64,000 bases of DNA, from the NCBI RefSeq assembly GCF_947497045.1, contig NZ_CANMEU010000001.1, positions 124,001-188,000 of the forward strand, written 5' to 3'. Positions 52,861 through 61,789 of this stretch are shown piece by piece (position 1 is the first letter of the stretch; each line of letters starts with the position of its first letter). This stretch comes from an uncultured Tateyamaria sp. (GTDB lineage Bacteria > Pseudomonadota > Alphaproteobacteria > Rhodobacterales > Rhodobacteraceae). The notes under the pieces are model-generated. The model did no database searches and was not told the origin of the DNA. It saw only the letters and a program-made list of their open reading frames with translations. Position numbers and translations under genes: made by a program.

Positions 52861-54035
52861 GCGATATTCTGGTTCCCACCGCTCTTGTCCAACACCCCAC
52901 CCGCTTTGGCGGGGCTATGACGGGCGATTGCCTGCGCGGCATACCCGTGATCGACAAGGGCCGTCTGGTGGGTCTGCGGGACCCGGCAGGTACCGCCCCT
53001 CAGATGATCATCCCCGCCCTTGTCGAACCTCATTGCCACCTCGACAAATGCCACACCATCCACCGGCTTGGGCAGGTTGGTGGCGATCTCACTCATGCCA
53101 TCCAATGCCAATGGAATGACAAGATCAATTGGACCGAGGACGATATCCGCACCCGCGCCACCAAGGGGCTTGCCGAAGCGCACGCCAATGGCTGCCACCT
53201 GATCCGCAGCCATGTGGACTGGGGCGACGCGGTTGCACCGCCGCTCAGCTGGTCGGTGCTGAACGATCTGGCGGGGGATATGCCGGGGCTGCAACTTGCG
53301 GCCCTCATTGGCATTGGAAAGCTGGCGGATGCGGGATTTGCCGACCACATCGGGCAGACACTTGCGCGCACGGGCGGTGTGCTTGGTGCCTTTGTGCTTG
53401 GCCACGACACGATGCTGAACGGATTGGAACACGCATTTGCCACTGCGCAGCGCCACGACCTGATGCTGGATTTCCATGTGGACGAGGGCCTTGGCGGACA
53501 TAACGGGCTTGAGGCGATTGCGGATATGGCGCGGGCCACCAAGTTTGCGCGTCCGATCCTGTGTGGTCATGCGGTCAGCTTGATGGACCGGGGGCAAGAC
53601 GACTTTGACCGGATCGCAGACAAATGCGCGCACGCGGGCATCACGGTTTGCACCCTGCCCGCCACCAACCTGTACCTGCAAGGGCGCACGCGCGGCACGC
53701 CGGATCGGCGCGGGATCACGCGGGTGCGCGAACTGCGCGCCGCAGGTGTGGCCGTGGTTGTCGGGTCCGACAATGTGGCGGATGCGTTTTGCCCTTTGGG
53801 TCAGCATGATCCGCGCGCGGCGCTGGCCCTGGCTTGCGTGAGCGCGCATCTTGACCCGCCTTTGGGCGACTGGCTGCGGGCAATCACCACCGATGCCGCC
53901 GCCGCTTTGGGCCATGCACCCGCTTTCATGGACGGCGCGCTGTTGAGCGATCTGCGCAGCTGCGACGCGGTACACACCGCTGATCTGATTTCAGGGCGCA
54001 CCGCCCTGCGCCCCGCGACGGAGACGCTGGCATGA
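52857..54035 (+). CDS. cytosine deaminase-like amidohydrolase
   Basis: 392 residues of the metal-dependent amidohydrolase TIM barrel: IIPALVEPHCHLDKCHT (HxH near residue 58), LDFHVDEGLGGHNGLE, ILCGHAVSLMDRG and VVVGSDNVADAFCPLG with the last metal-ligand Asp. The CodA subgroup pattern (LDKC, then RSHVD) is present. It may deaminate or hydrolyse a cyclic nitrogen compound. The 4-base overlap with the creatininase gene and the FAD oxidase start suggests one pathway. Confidence 0.88.
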   Translation: MSDILVPTALVQHPTRFGGAMTGDCLRGIPVIDKGRLVGLRDPAGTAPQMIIPALVEPHCHLDKCHTIHRLGQVGGDLTHAIQCQWNDKINWTEDDIRTRATKGLAEAHANGCHLIRSHVDWGDAVAPPLSWSVLNDLAGDMPGLQLAALIGIGKLADAGFADHIGQTLARTGGVLGAFVLGHDTMLNGLEHAFATAQRHDLMLDFHVDEGLGGHNGLEAIADMARATKFARPILCGHAVSLMDRGQDDFDRIADKCAHAGITVCTLPATNLYLQGRTRGTPDRRGITRVRELRAAGVAVVVGSDNVADAFCPLGQHDPRAALALACVSAHLDPPLGDWLRAITTDAAAALGHAPAFMDGALLSDLRSCDAVHTADLISGRTALRPATETLA

Positions 54036-55445
54036 CTTCACTGTCGGGCAAGACCAACATCGACTGGGGGGCCTTTGCCGCCGCACTCGCACCTGTCGAA
54101 ACCATCACGGAACCGGTGCTGATCAAGAAACGCAGCCGCGATTTCTTTTGGTACTCTCCCATCCTGAACGACGTACTCAAACGGTGCTTTGGCGATCTGG
54201 TGGCGTTGCCCAAAACGATTGACGAACTGGCATGCACCCTCGCGGTCTCCTACGCGCATGACGCACCCATCACCATACGCGGCGGCGGCACGGGCAATTA
54301 CGGGCAGGCGGTACCAATGGATGGCGGTTTGATCGTTGAGACCACCGCTCTGAACAAAGTGATCGAGATCGGCGAGGGCTATGTCACCGCGCAGGCCGGC
54401 GCATTGATGGCAGACATAAACGCAGCGCTTGCGCCGCACGGGGCCGAGTTGGCCATGTTTCCATCGACCCAGGACATTGCGACCATCGGCGGCTTTGTCG
54501 CGGGGGGCAGTGCAGGCATCGGGTCGGTTGCAAACGGCGCGTTGCGCGATCCGGGTAACATCATCTCGCTGAAAGTGATGACGGTCCGCGACGCGCCCGA
54601 ACTGCGTTGCTTTGACGGGGCGGATGCGCTGCACATCCATCACGCCTGGGGACTGAACGGGGTGATCGCCGAAGTGACCCTGCGCACTGTCAAACGCCAT
54701 GACTGGGTCAGCTGTATGGCAACATTTGACAGCTATGAAGGTGCCTATGCCGCCGGGCATGCCATCGCTCAGACAGATACAATCCACGCCAAGTTGCTCA
54801 CCACGGTGGATGCCCGTATCTGCGCCTATTTCCCCAAGCTGGAAGGGCACATCCGGGCGAGCAAGCATCTTGCTGGTCACGATGATTGCGCCATATGACG
54901 CCGATCCCCTGCGCGCACTGGTCACGGATATGGGCGGTCAAGTTGATCTGATGCTGGCAGATGACGAACGCGCTGCATTCAGGCTACCGCATGTGTTCGA
55001 TTTCAGCTATAATCATACTACGCTGCAAGTGCTCAAGGCGGATCGCAAGGCGACCTATCAACAGGTGGGCTGCCCAATCCCGCCGGATCCACAGGCCATT
55101 GCAAACGTGCGCCCGCATCTGGGGGATGACGTCTGGATGCACCACGAATTTGCGCGGGTCGGGGGCGAGATTGTGACCTTTGATCTGCCGATCATCTGGT
55201 TTCAAAGCCCTGAACGGCTGGCCGAGATCAACGCCACATATGAGGCACACGGGTTCACCGTATATGACGCGCACACATGGAACGTCGAAGGGGGTGGGCT
55301 GAAACCCGACTACAGCCATCTGGCGTGGAAAAAGCGGATGGACCCAAAGGGGCTGCTGAATGCGGCCAAGTCGCGGTTCTGGGATGATGTGAAACACCTC
55401 GATCCGGACGAGATCGAGGCCAAAGGCCACGGTAACGCAGGGTGA
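54032..55445 (+). pseudogene. FAD-linked oxidase/dehydrogenase gene interrupted by a frameshift
   Basis: Reading from ATG 54032 (MTSLSGKTNIDWGAFAAALA) gives a FAD_binding_4 domain: LPKTIDELACTLAVSYAHDAPITIRGGGTGNYGQAVPMDGGLIVETTALNKVIEI and FPSTQDIATIGGFVAGGSAGIGSVANGALRDPGNII. This frame ends at 54898. The rest (LVTMIAPYDADPLRALVTDMGGQVDLMLADDERAAF ... MDPKGLLNAAKSRFWDDV) is in the +1 frame and ends at TGA 55445. Removing one T at 54870-54871 (CATCTTGCTGG to CATCTGCTGG) gives a single 470-residue protein. The enzyme would belong to the FAD/FMN-linked dehydrogenase group (GlcD-like); substrate unknown. Whether the shift is real is unresolved. Confidence 0.8.
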
Positions 55446-55771
55446 TCAACTGTGCGACTTCACACGTCTCGACAATGTGTGAGAATTCACTGTCCAGATC
55501 ACCAACACGCTCGTTTTACGCAGAAAGGATGGTTTTCGGCCCAAGAGCGGCGCTGAACCACAATGAAGCAGAGCTTTGGTGGCGTATTTGTGAATCTGCA
55601 ACCTCGCAAGATGGGGTTGACGCCATAGCCCTGATCGTTTGAACTCCGGGCGTCCCCCAAACGGGGAGGCGATAAAATAGCAGAACAACTGCAACACCAA
55701 CAAGGTGGGCACTCACCCGCCGACACGGGGCGCGAATATTCCTTTTCGCGACACCAACAGAGAGGAAGACA
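55446..55771. other. 326-bp intergenic region, no gene recognised
   Basis: Between the FAD dehydrogenase and the substrate-binding protein. A 66-codon open frame from 55442 and a few minus-strand frames have no recognisable product. The last 60 bases hold the GAGGAAGAC ribosome site of the next gene. Confidence 0.5.
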
Positions 55772-57427
55772 ATGACCTTTTTTACCAAAACCGGCAAACC
55801 GCTGCCAAAATCCGTAGTGGATTCCGCGGCACGTGCTGGTGATGACGCCGTCAGCCGCCGCGAGTTTCTGGCGCTGGCCAGCGCGTTTGGCGCAACAACC
55901 GCAACCGCTTATGCGATGATGGGCCTGTCAGCCCCTGCACAGGCCGCCGCCCACCAAGCTGGTGGCACCGTGCGCATCCAGCAGGAAGTCCGCGGTTTGA
56001 AAGACCCGCGCACCTATGACTGGTCGCAAATCGCGAACTTTTCGCGCGGCTGGCAGGAATATCTCGTCCATTACGAAAACGACGGCACATTCATCGGCAA
56101 ATTGCTGGAAAGCTGGGAAATCTCGGACGATGCGAAAACCTACACCCTGAACGTCCGTAAGGGCGTGAAGTGGAACAACGGTGACGACTTCACCGCCGAA
56201 GACGTGGCACGCAACATCGCGGGCTGGTGTGACAAGGAACTCGAAGGCAACTCGATGGCGGGCCGTTTCGCGACCCTGATCGACGCCGACACCAATAAGG
56301 CCATCGAAGGTGGCATCGAAGTCGTGGACAGCCACACGGTCAAGCTGAACCTGCCCGCGCCCGACATCTCGCTGATCCCGGGCATGGCCGACTATCCTGC
56401 GGCCATCGTGCACGCAGACACGTCACTGAACGACATATCCAGCCCCATCGGCACAGGGCCCTACCTGCCCGAGTCGCTCGAAGTGGGCGTGAAGGCCGTG
56501 CTGGTGCGCAACGAAGATCACACATGGTGGAACGCCGGCAATGGTGCCTATCTGGACCGCGTCGAATACATCGACTACGGTACCGATCCTTCCGCCTTTG
56601 TCGCCGCTGCCGAAGCGGACGAGATCGACATGACCTACTCCATCGAGGGCGAATTCATCGACGTCTTCGACACGCTGGACGGCTGGAACAACAACGAAGT
56701 TGTAACTGCGTCGACCATCGTGATCCGGCCCAACCAGCTGGCCGAAGTCGACGGCAAGAAGCCTTACGAAGACAAGCGCGTGCGTCAGGCCATCACCATG
56801 GCTGTAGACAACGAAGTGCTGCTTGAACTGGGCTATGCCGGTCGCGGTGTGCCAGCGGCAAACCACCACGTGGCCCCCGTGCACCCCGAGTTTGCGGAAA
56901 TCCCCGAGCGTGTGGTCGATCCGGTCGCCGCCAAGGCGCTGATGGACGAAGCGGGCATGGGCGATTTCGAGCACGAGCTGATCTCGATCGACGACGCGTG
57001 GCGCAAGGACACCACCGATGCGGTCGCAGCCCAGTTGCGTGACGCAGGCATCAAGGTCAAGCGGACCATTCTGCCCGGCTCGACATTCTGGAACGACTGG
57101 GCGAAATACCCGTTCTCGTCGACCAACTGGAACCACCGCCCTCTGGGCGTCCAGATCTGGGCACTGGCCTATCGCTCGGGCGAGGCATGGAACGAGTTTG
57201 GCTGGTCCAATGCCGAGTTCGACGCCCTGCTGGCCGAAGCACTGGCGACCCCCGACCTCGAAGCACGCCGCGCTTTGATGGCCAAGGGTCAGAAGATGAT
57301 CCAGGACGAAGGCGTGACCATCCAGCCTTACTGGCGCTCGCTTTACAACCACACCAGAGAAGGTCTGGTCGGTGGCGAACACCACATCTCGTTCGAAATC
57401 CGGCCCGAGCAAATCGCCTGGACCTGA
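55772..57427 (+). CDS. Tat-exported ABC transporter substrate-binding protein (family 5)
   Basis: 551 residues. After a 26-residue lead, a twin-arginine signal [14 protein letters not shown] is followed by a hydrophobic stretch ending at APAQAAA. The mature part is SBP_bac_5: [71 protein letters not shown] and [22 protein letters not shown]. Members bind oligopeptides, opines or related N-compounds. No permease or ATPase gene follows, so partners lie elsewhere. GAGAGGAAGAC precedes the ATG. Confidence 0.9.
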   Translation: MTFFTKTGKPLPKSVVDSAARAGDDAVSRREFLALASAFGATTATAYAMMGLSAPAQAAAHQAGGTVRIQQEVRGLKDPRTYDWSQIANFSRGWQEYLVHYENDGTFIGKLLESWEISDDAKTYTLNVRKGVKWNNGDDFTAEDVARNIAGWCDKELEGNSMAGRFATLIDADTNKAIEGGIEVVDSHTVKLNLPAPDISLIPGMADYPAAIVHADTSLNDISSPIGTGPYLPESLEVGVKAVLVRNEDHTWWNAGNGAYLDRVEYIDYGTDPSAFVAAAEADEIDMTYSIEGEFIDVFDTLDGWNNNEVVTASTIVIRPNQLAEVDGKKPYEDKRVRQAITMAVDNEVLLELGYAGRGVPAANHHVAPVHPEFAEIPERVVDPVAAKALMDEAGMGDFEHELISIDDAWRKDTTDAVAAQLRDAGIKVKRTILPGSTFWNDWAKYPFSSTNWNHRPLGVQIWALAYRSGEAWNEFGWSNAEFDALLAEALATPDLEARRALMAKGQKMIQDEGVTIQPYWRSLYNHTREGLVGGEHHISFEIRPEQIAWT

Positions 57428-57453
57428 TCAACGCGATCATATGATGCGAAATT

Positions 57454-57481
57454 GGGGCCACATCGCGTGGCCCCTTTTTTG
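57454..57481 (+). terminator. terminator of the substrate-binding protein gene
   Basis: GGGGCCAC-ATCGC-GTGGCCCC, a perfect 8-bp stem, then TTTTTTG. It closes transcription immediately after the SBP gene, confirming that the transporter is not continued downstream. Confidence 0.9.
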
Positions 57482-57507
57482 TGGAAGCCCCCAGATCGAG
57501 GTTCATT

Positions 57508-57996
57508 ATGGACACCATACTGCTTGCCGCACAGGCACTAGGCACTGGCCTGATCGCCAGTTGGCTGACCCTTGGTGTGCGCGACAATATCCAGCACCCG
57601 GCCGTCAATGAGTCATACACCGCCGAGGTCATGGAAATGACGCGAACGCAGGCTGACTATCCCGACAGCTTTGCTCATGTGGCCCACCGGGCGGTGACGG
57701 ATCGCGCAGTCCAGCAGGCCACATTCCGGTTGGTGGTCGGGGCCGAACTGGTCGCCACGCTGGCGCTGTGGGCCGGGGTGATTGCGCTGCTGCTGGCCAT
57801 GGTTGGCGGCGTCGATGCAGGCACCGCGCGCGCCATTTCGATGATCGGGACCATGGGGTTCACCGCTGTATGGGCCGGGTTCCTTATTGTGGGCAATCAC
57901 TTTTGCTATTGGTTCTGCCACGAAGGGGCGCAGAACACACATTATCAGATGACCCTTTGGGGGATCGGCACACTCATCCTGCTGGCGCAGGGATAG
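57508..57996 (+). CDS. DUF2165-like membrane protein
   Basis: 162 residues, four hydrophobic segments (TILLAAQALGTGLIASWLTLG; LVVGAELVATLALWAGVIALLLAMVGG; MIGTMGFTAVWAGFLIVGNHFCYWF; MTLWGIGTLILLAQ). The GFxxVWxGFxxxGxHFxxW segment and overall layout resemble DUF2165. GAGG lies 7 bases before ATG 57508. Function is unknown. Confidence 0.7.
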   Translation: MDTILLAAQALGTGLIASWLTLGVRDNIQHPAVNESYTAEVMEMTRTQADYPDSFAHVAHRAVTDRAVQQATFRLVVGAELVATLALWAGVIALLLAMVGGVDAGTARAISMIGTMGFTAVWAGFLIVGNHFCYWFCHEGAQNTHYQMTLWGIGTLILLAQG

Positions 57997-58002
57997 GCGG
58001 AG

Positions 58003-58470
58003 CTACACAGCCGCCAGACGTGCCACGGGGATGTGCAGCATCTGCCCTGACAAAGTTGGATCAACGCGCAAGACGGGACCGACAAGGTCATGCAGGCGGG
58101 TTACCAGATCCGGTCCGTCCAACTCCTCCCGGGTGATACGGGCAAAGCGGGATTCCTCATGGATCAGATCCTCTATCAATGGATCAATGACCGCCCCGCC
58201 GCCGCCCGGATACCGATAATACCCCCATCCGTATTTCTTGCCCAATCGGCCCTCGGCCACCATACGCGCAAGGATGGGAGACGGTGCCGAGCTTGCCCAC
58301 CCCTCCAGCACCACATCGAGCCCTATCAAGTCCTGCGCCTCGGACGGACCCATTTCGTATCCCCATGCCACCAAAGCCTCATCCAGTTCCCACGGGTTCG
58401 TGTGGTGAATCAACATGCGTTCGCAGGCCTGCCAGAACGCATCTTGCAAGGGGTGCAGTGTGGCGGTCAT
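58003..58470 (-). CDS. stand-alone 3-hydroxyacyl-CoA dehydrogenase C-terminal domain
   Basis: 155 residues. It matches only the C-terminal helical domain (3HCDH_C) of 3-hydroxyacyl-CoA dehydrogenases: CERMLIHHTNPWELDEALVAWGYEMGPSEAQDLIGLDVVLEGW and ILARMVAEGRLGKKYGWGYYRYPGGGGAVIDP. The NAD-binding half is absent, and no frame upstream encodes it. It probably works with another protein or as a binding module. Its ATG overlaps the boxR stop by 4 bases, so it belongs to the box locus. Confidence 0.8.
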   Translation of the reverse strand: MTATLHPLQDAFWQACERMLIHHTNPWELDEALVAWGYEMGPSEAQDLIGLDVVLEGWASSAPSPILARMVAEGRLGKKYGWGYYRYPGGGGAVIDPLIEDLIHEESRFARITREELDGPDLVTRLHDLVGPVLRVDPTLSGQMLHIPVARLAAV

Positions 58471-59360
58471 TCGGGGCCGATGCTGTCCAGAAACCGGTTG
58501 GAGGCGATGGTCGCCAACAGATCGTTCACCGACATCTGCACGGGCTTGGCGCTGGTATCGACCTGCGCCAGCGCGCGTTCATACAAGGGCGTGCGGGTGG
58601 TCAGAAAGGACTTTAGCTGGTCCATCGCACCCGGATTGCCCTCCATCGGGCGCAAATCGCCCTGGGCACGCACCCGGGCCATGTGCTCAGCGGGGCTGGT
58701 GCGGACCCAGACGGTGTGGAACCGCTCAAGCACCTGGGCGTAGGTTGCAGATTCGGCCACGATGCCGCCCGCCACCGCAAGGATCAGCTTGTCGTGATCC
58801 TCAATGACACGGGTGATCGCTTCGGCCTCCAGCGCCCGGTATCCGTCCTGACCATAAAGCGCCATGACCTCGCCCAAGGGCATGCCCGCCTCAGCCTCGA
58901 TCGCGTCATTCAACTCGACAAAGGGCACCTTGAGCTTTTCGGCGGCGCGACGCCCAAGAGTGGATTTACCCGCCCCGCGCAAGCCAACCAGACAGATACG
59001 TTGCGCACGCAGAGCCATCGGGTTTTCGGGGGCCAGCAAGGCGCGCACACGGCCCTGCACCGGGCCGGTGGCCTCTTCGTACAAGCGCGCCACACGGGCC
59101 ACGTCGGCCCGCATGGGCGCGGCTTCACTCAGCAAATCCTCGATCCGCACGTTCAGCGCTGTTGCGACCCGATCCAGCAGGATCACAGAGATATTACCCT
59201 CGCCCGCCTCAAGCTGCGCCAGATAGCGGGGCGATACGCCGGACATATCCGATAGCGCACGGCGCGGCAGCCCTTGGGCAGTGCGGGCCGCACGGACACG
59301 GGTGGCGAGGCGTTCGATCATCGCAGCGGATGCGACGGGTATGGGCTTGGGTGATGTCAT
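58467..59360 (-). CDS. boxR: box pathway regulator BoxR/BzdR-type (HTH plus shikimate-kinase-like domain)
   Basis: 297 residues. N-terminal XRE-type helix-turn-helix (RVRAARTAQGLPRRALSDMSGVSPRYLAQLEAGEGNISVILLDRVATAL) followed by a shikimate kinase-like module with Walker A ICLVGLRGAGKSTLGRRAAEKL and GYRALEAEAI. This fusion is characteristic of BzdR/BoxR repressors that sense benzoyl-CoA. ATG 59360 is taken as start (GTG 59366 is possible). A 14-base inverted repeat lies 11 bases upstream and recurs before boxC. Confidence 0.92.
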   Translation of the reverse strand: MTSPKPIPVASAAMIERLATRVRAARTAQGLPRRALSDMSGVSPRYLAQLEAGEGNISVILLDRVATALNVRIEDLLSEAAPMRADVARVARLYEEATGPVQGRVRALLAPENPMALRAQRICLVGLRGAGKSTLGRRAAEKLKVPFVELNDAIEAEAGMPLGEVMALYGQDGYRALEAEAITRVIEDHDKLILAVAGGIVAESATYAQVLERFHTVWVRTSPAEHMARVRAQGDLRPMEGNPGAMDQLKSFLTTRTPLYERALAQVDTSAKPVQMSVNDLLATIASNRFLDSIGPE

Positions 59361-59385
59361 GCGCACTTGTTATTGTCTTAACAAT
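59360..59385. promoter_or_regulatory. candidate BoxR operator at the boxR promoter
   Basis: TGCGCACTT (59360-59368) followed 3 bases on by ATTGTCTTAACAAT (59372-59385), which is a perfect inverted repeat ATTGT-N4-ACAAT. The same two blocks occur before boxC. Position over the start suggests autoregulation. Confidence 0.5.
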
Positions 59386-59419
59386 TGGTTGTAGCCCGCG
59401 CGGGCCCGGGTTCAATATC

Positions 59420-59842
59420 TCAACCCTCACGAACCAAAGGTGCGATGATCTGGCGCAAGTGCCGCGGGGCAGGCTGGCTCTTGAACTGATCGGCAATGAC
59501 AAAAACGCATGTGAACGTCCCCTCAAAGCACAGGATGCCATCCTGCGCCCCATGCACCGCAAAAGTGATCGACCGCTCGCCAAGCCGTGTGGGCCAAACC
59601 TCGCAGAGCAGCCTGTGGCGCGGGGTGACAGGGGCGCGAAAATCCATGCCGAGATGCACGAACGGCGTGCCGATATTGTGATCCAATTCCAGCTGATACC
59701 AGCCATCGCCGCCCAGATGCGCCTCCCACCACGCATTGATGGCATCCAGCGCGAACCACGGCAAACGGGCGGTGTAGGCGATCCGCGCGGGGTCGCAATC
59801 GCCCCACGTGACACGGATTTCGTGGACAAACGCATCGGCCAT
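59420..59842 (-). CDS. acyl-CoA thioesterase (4-hydroxybenzoyl-CoA thioesterase-like)
   Basis: 140 residues of hot-dog fold: HEIRVTWGDCDPARIAYTARLPWFALDAINAWWEAHLGG (the GDCDPARIAYT Asp signature), LDHNIGTPFVHLGMDFRAPVTPRHRLLCEVWPTRLGERSITF. In box clusters this enzyme likely hydrolyses excess benzoyl-CoA or an acyl-CoA intermediate. ATG 59842 is 1 base after the flavodoxin gene stop. Its stop is 59 bases before the boxR start. Confidence 0.88.
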   Translation of the reverse strand: MADAFVHEIRVTWGDCDPARIAYTARLPWFALDAINAWWEAHLGGDGWYQLELDHNIGTPFVHLGMDFRAPVTPRHRLLCEVWPTRLGERSITFAVHGAQDGILCFEGTFTCVFVIADQFKSQPAPRHLRQIIAPLVREG

Positions 59843-59843
59843 G

Positions 59844-60305
59844 TCAGGCCGCCTTGGCCGCCTGCAGCTCCGCCATGATCCCCTGCACCCAAGGCAGCGC
59901 GATATCTTCGGGCATCTCGAAGCCCGAGGCATCGTGCAGCCCCCGCTCGCCCACCACCTCTGCCTTTTGGGCGATCAGCATCTCGCTCAGCTTGAGAGAG
60001 CCGTGATTGAACGTCTCGGCAAAGACCTGATCGCCAAGGCCGAACATCGCAAACCGGATGCCTGACAGGTCGGGAGTGGTCCCTTTCAGCGCCTCTTCGA
60101 ACGGCAGAGCCGTCGAGGGCAGATCCCCGTTGCCGTAGGTCGACGTGACAAAGATATAGAACGTGTCCTTGTCCAGAACATTTGGGTCCACGTCAGCCAA
60201 GCTGCTGATATGACAGTCAAACCCTTCGCCCAGATCCGCCTCGATATCTTCGCACAGCATCTCGGAATTGCCGGTTTCCGACCCGTAGTACAATCCAATT
60301 TTCAT
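59844..60305 (-). CDS. flavodoxin, probable electron donor to BoxB
   Basis: 153 residues of the flavodoxin fold: MKIGLYYGSETGNSEMLCEDIEADLGEGFDCH (FMN phosphate loop SETGNSE), FYIFVTSTYGNGDLPSTALPFEEALKG, IRFAMFGLGDQVFAETFNHGSLKLSEMLIAQKAEVVGERGLHD. It lies directly after boxB (10 bases). In the classical pathway BoxB is fed by the BoxA reductase; none is in the window, so this flavodoxin may replace it. A MioC-like family assignment is also possible. Confidence 0.88.
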   Translation of the reverse strand: MKIGLYYGSETGNSEMLCEDIEADLGEGFDCHISSLADVDPNVLDKDTFYIFVTSTYGNGDLPSTALPFEEALKGTTPDLSGIRFAMFGLGDQVFAETFNHGSLKLSEMLIAQKAEVVGERGLHDASGFEMPEDIALPWVQGIMAELQAAKAA

Positions 60306-60315
60306 CCAGTTACCC

Positions 60316-61764
60316 TCAGGCCATGTGCAGTTTGACGTATTCGAAATCGCCCGGCTTGTTGTCGATACCGACGCGGGGCGGGGCGATCCAGCTGGCGTAT
60401 TTGCCCGGCTCATAGCACGGTTTCATCAAGGATTGGATAAAGGCACCATCCTCTTTGGTCGGCAACCATTCGTGCGCGCGCGCGTCCCAATCAGTTTGCG
60501 AGATGAACGTGCCCTCGGGCGTGATCGGTTGATCCTTGAACACCCCGATCTTGCGGTGGAACCCTTCGTGCGGCAGCTTCAGCTCGAACGCGATACCGGT
60601 CCGCGAAATCTGTTTGTTCCAACGGCGCAAGCCACCACTTGCGTCGCGCACATAATCGTCGCGCAACCGCATGTTAATCGCCGTCAGCGCAGGCACATCC
60701 TCGGTCACGATCTGCCCGTCCTTGATGCTGGCGACCTTGTAGGTGTCGCCCTGCAACTTGTGGTCATCCTCAATCCGCTGCTCCATATACCGCCCCTTGA
60801 TGCCCGCGTTGAAGGCGTTCGCAGCATTGGTGCTGACCTCTTGCCCGAACAGGTCGAGCGACAGAGTATAGTGCAGGTTCAGCTTTTTCTGGATCGTGGG
60901 CAGGTCGATCACGCCCAGATCACGGATTTTGCCGATGTCGTAGGGGTCGTCGATACCATTGGCCTGCATCGCCTCGATCGTGGCCTGAATAGTACGACCC
61001 ACGCCGGTTTCGCCAACGAACATGTGGTGCGCTTCCTCGGTCAGCATAAAGCGGCAGGTGCGCGAAAGCGGATCGAACCCGGATTGCGCAAGGCTTTCCA
61101 ACTGCATCTTGCCATCGCGGTCGGTGAAATAGGTGAACATGAAGAAAGACAGCCAGTCGGGCGTTTCCTCGTTGAAGGCTCCCAGCATACGCGGGGAGTC
61201 CTCGGACCCTGACGAGCGGACAAGCATGTCATCCGCCTCTTCCCGCCCATCCTTGCCGAAGTATTTTTGCAGCAGATAGACCATGGCCCACAGGTGCCGC
61301 CCTTCCTCGACATTGACCTGAAACAGGTTGCGCATGTCGTAAAGGCTCGGCGCGGTCAGACCGAGGAACTTTTGCTGCTCGACCGAACCCGGTTCGGTAT
61401 CGCCCTGAATGACGATCAGCCGCTTGAGCATATTGCGATATTCGCCCGGCACCTCCTGCCAGGCGGGCTCACCGTAATGTTCACCCATCGGGATGCGCCG
61501 GTCTTCGACCGCGGGGGCCAACAGCACGCCCCACCTGTATTCGGGCATTTTCACATAGTCGAACTTGGCCCAGCCTTTGGGGTCAACGCTGACGGCAGTA
61601 CGCAGATAAACCATGCTTTCCTGAAAGTTCTGCGGGATCAGGTCGTTCCACCAGCTGATATAGCCGGGGTGCCATTTCTCCAGTGCTTTCAGCACTTTGC
61701 GATCCTCGCTCAGCCCCACATTGTTCGGGATTTGCGAGTCATAGCTTACATTCACCAAGTCCAT
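60316..61764 (-). CDS. boxB: benzoyl-CoA 2,3-epoxidase, oxygenase subunit BoxB
   Basis: BoxB is a diiron oxygenase that epoxidises benzoyl-CoA. 482 residues, full length. MDLVNVSYDSQIPNNVGLSEDRKVLKALEKWHPGYISWWNDLIPQ is diagnostic, with VNVEEGRHLWAMVYLLQKYFGKDGREEADDML and FMLTEEAHHMFVGETGVGRTIQATIE carrying Glu/His metal ligands. AGGAGACGG precedes ATG 61764, which decides the start. 25 bases after boxC. Confidence 0.95.
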   Translation of the reverse strand: MDLVNVSYDSQIPNNVGLSEDRKVLKALEKWHPGYISWWNDLIPQNFQESMVYLRTAVSVDPKGWAKFDYVKMPEYRWGVLLAPAVEDRRIPMGEHYGEPAWQEVPGEYRNMLKRLIVIQGDTEPGSVEQQKFLGLTAPSLYDMRNLFQVNVEEGRHLWAMVYLLQKYFGKDGREEADDMLVRSSGSEDSPRMLGAFNEETPDWLSFFMFTYFTDRDGKMQLESLAQSGFDPLSRTCRFMLTEEAHHMFVGETGVGRTIQATIEAMQANGIDDPYDIGKIRDLGVIDLPTIQKKLNLHYTLSLDLFGQEVSTNAANAFNAGIKGRYMEQRIEDDHKLQGDTYKVASIKDGQIVTEDVPALTAINMRLRDDYVRDASGGLRRWNKQISRTGIAFELKLPHEGFHRKIGVFKDQPITPEGTFISQTDWDARAHEWLPTKEDGAFIQSLMKPCYEPGKYASWIAPPRVGIDNKPGDFEYVKLHMA

Positions 61765-61789
61765 CGTCCGTCTCCTGTCTCGTGAGGGC

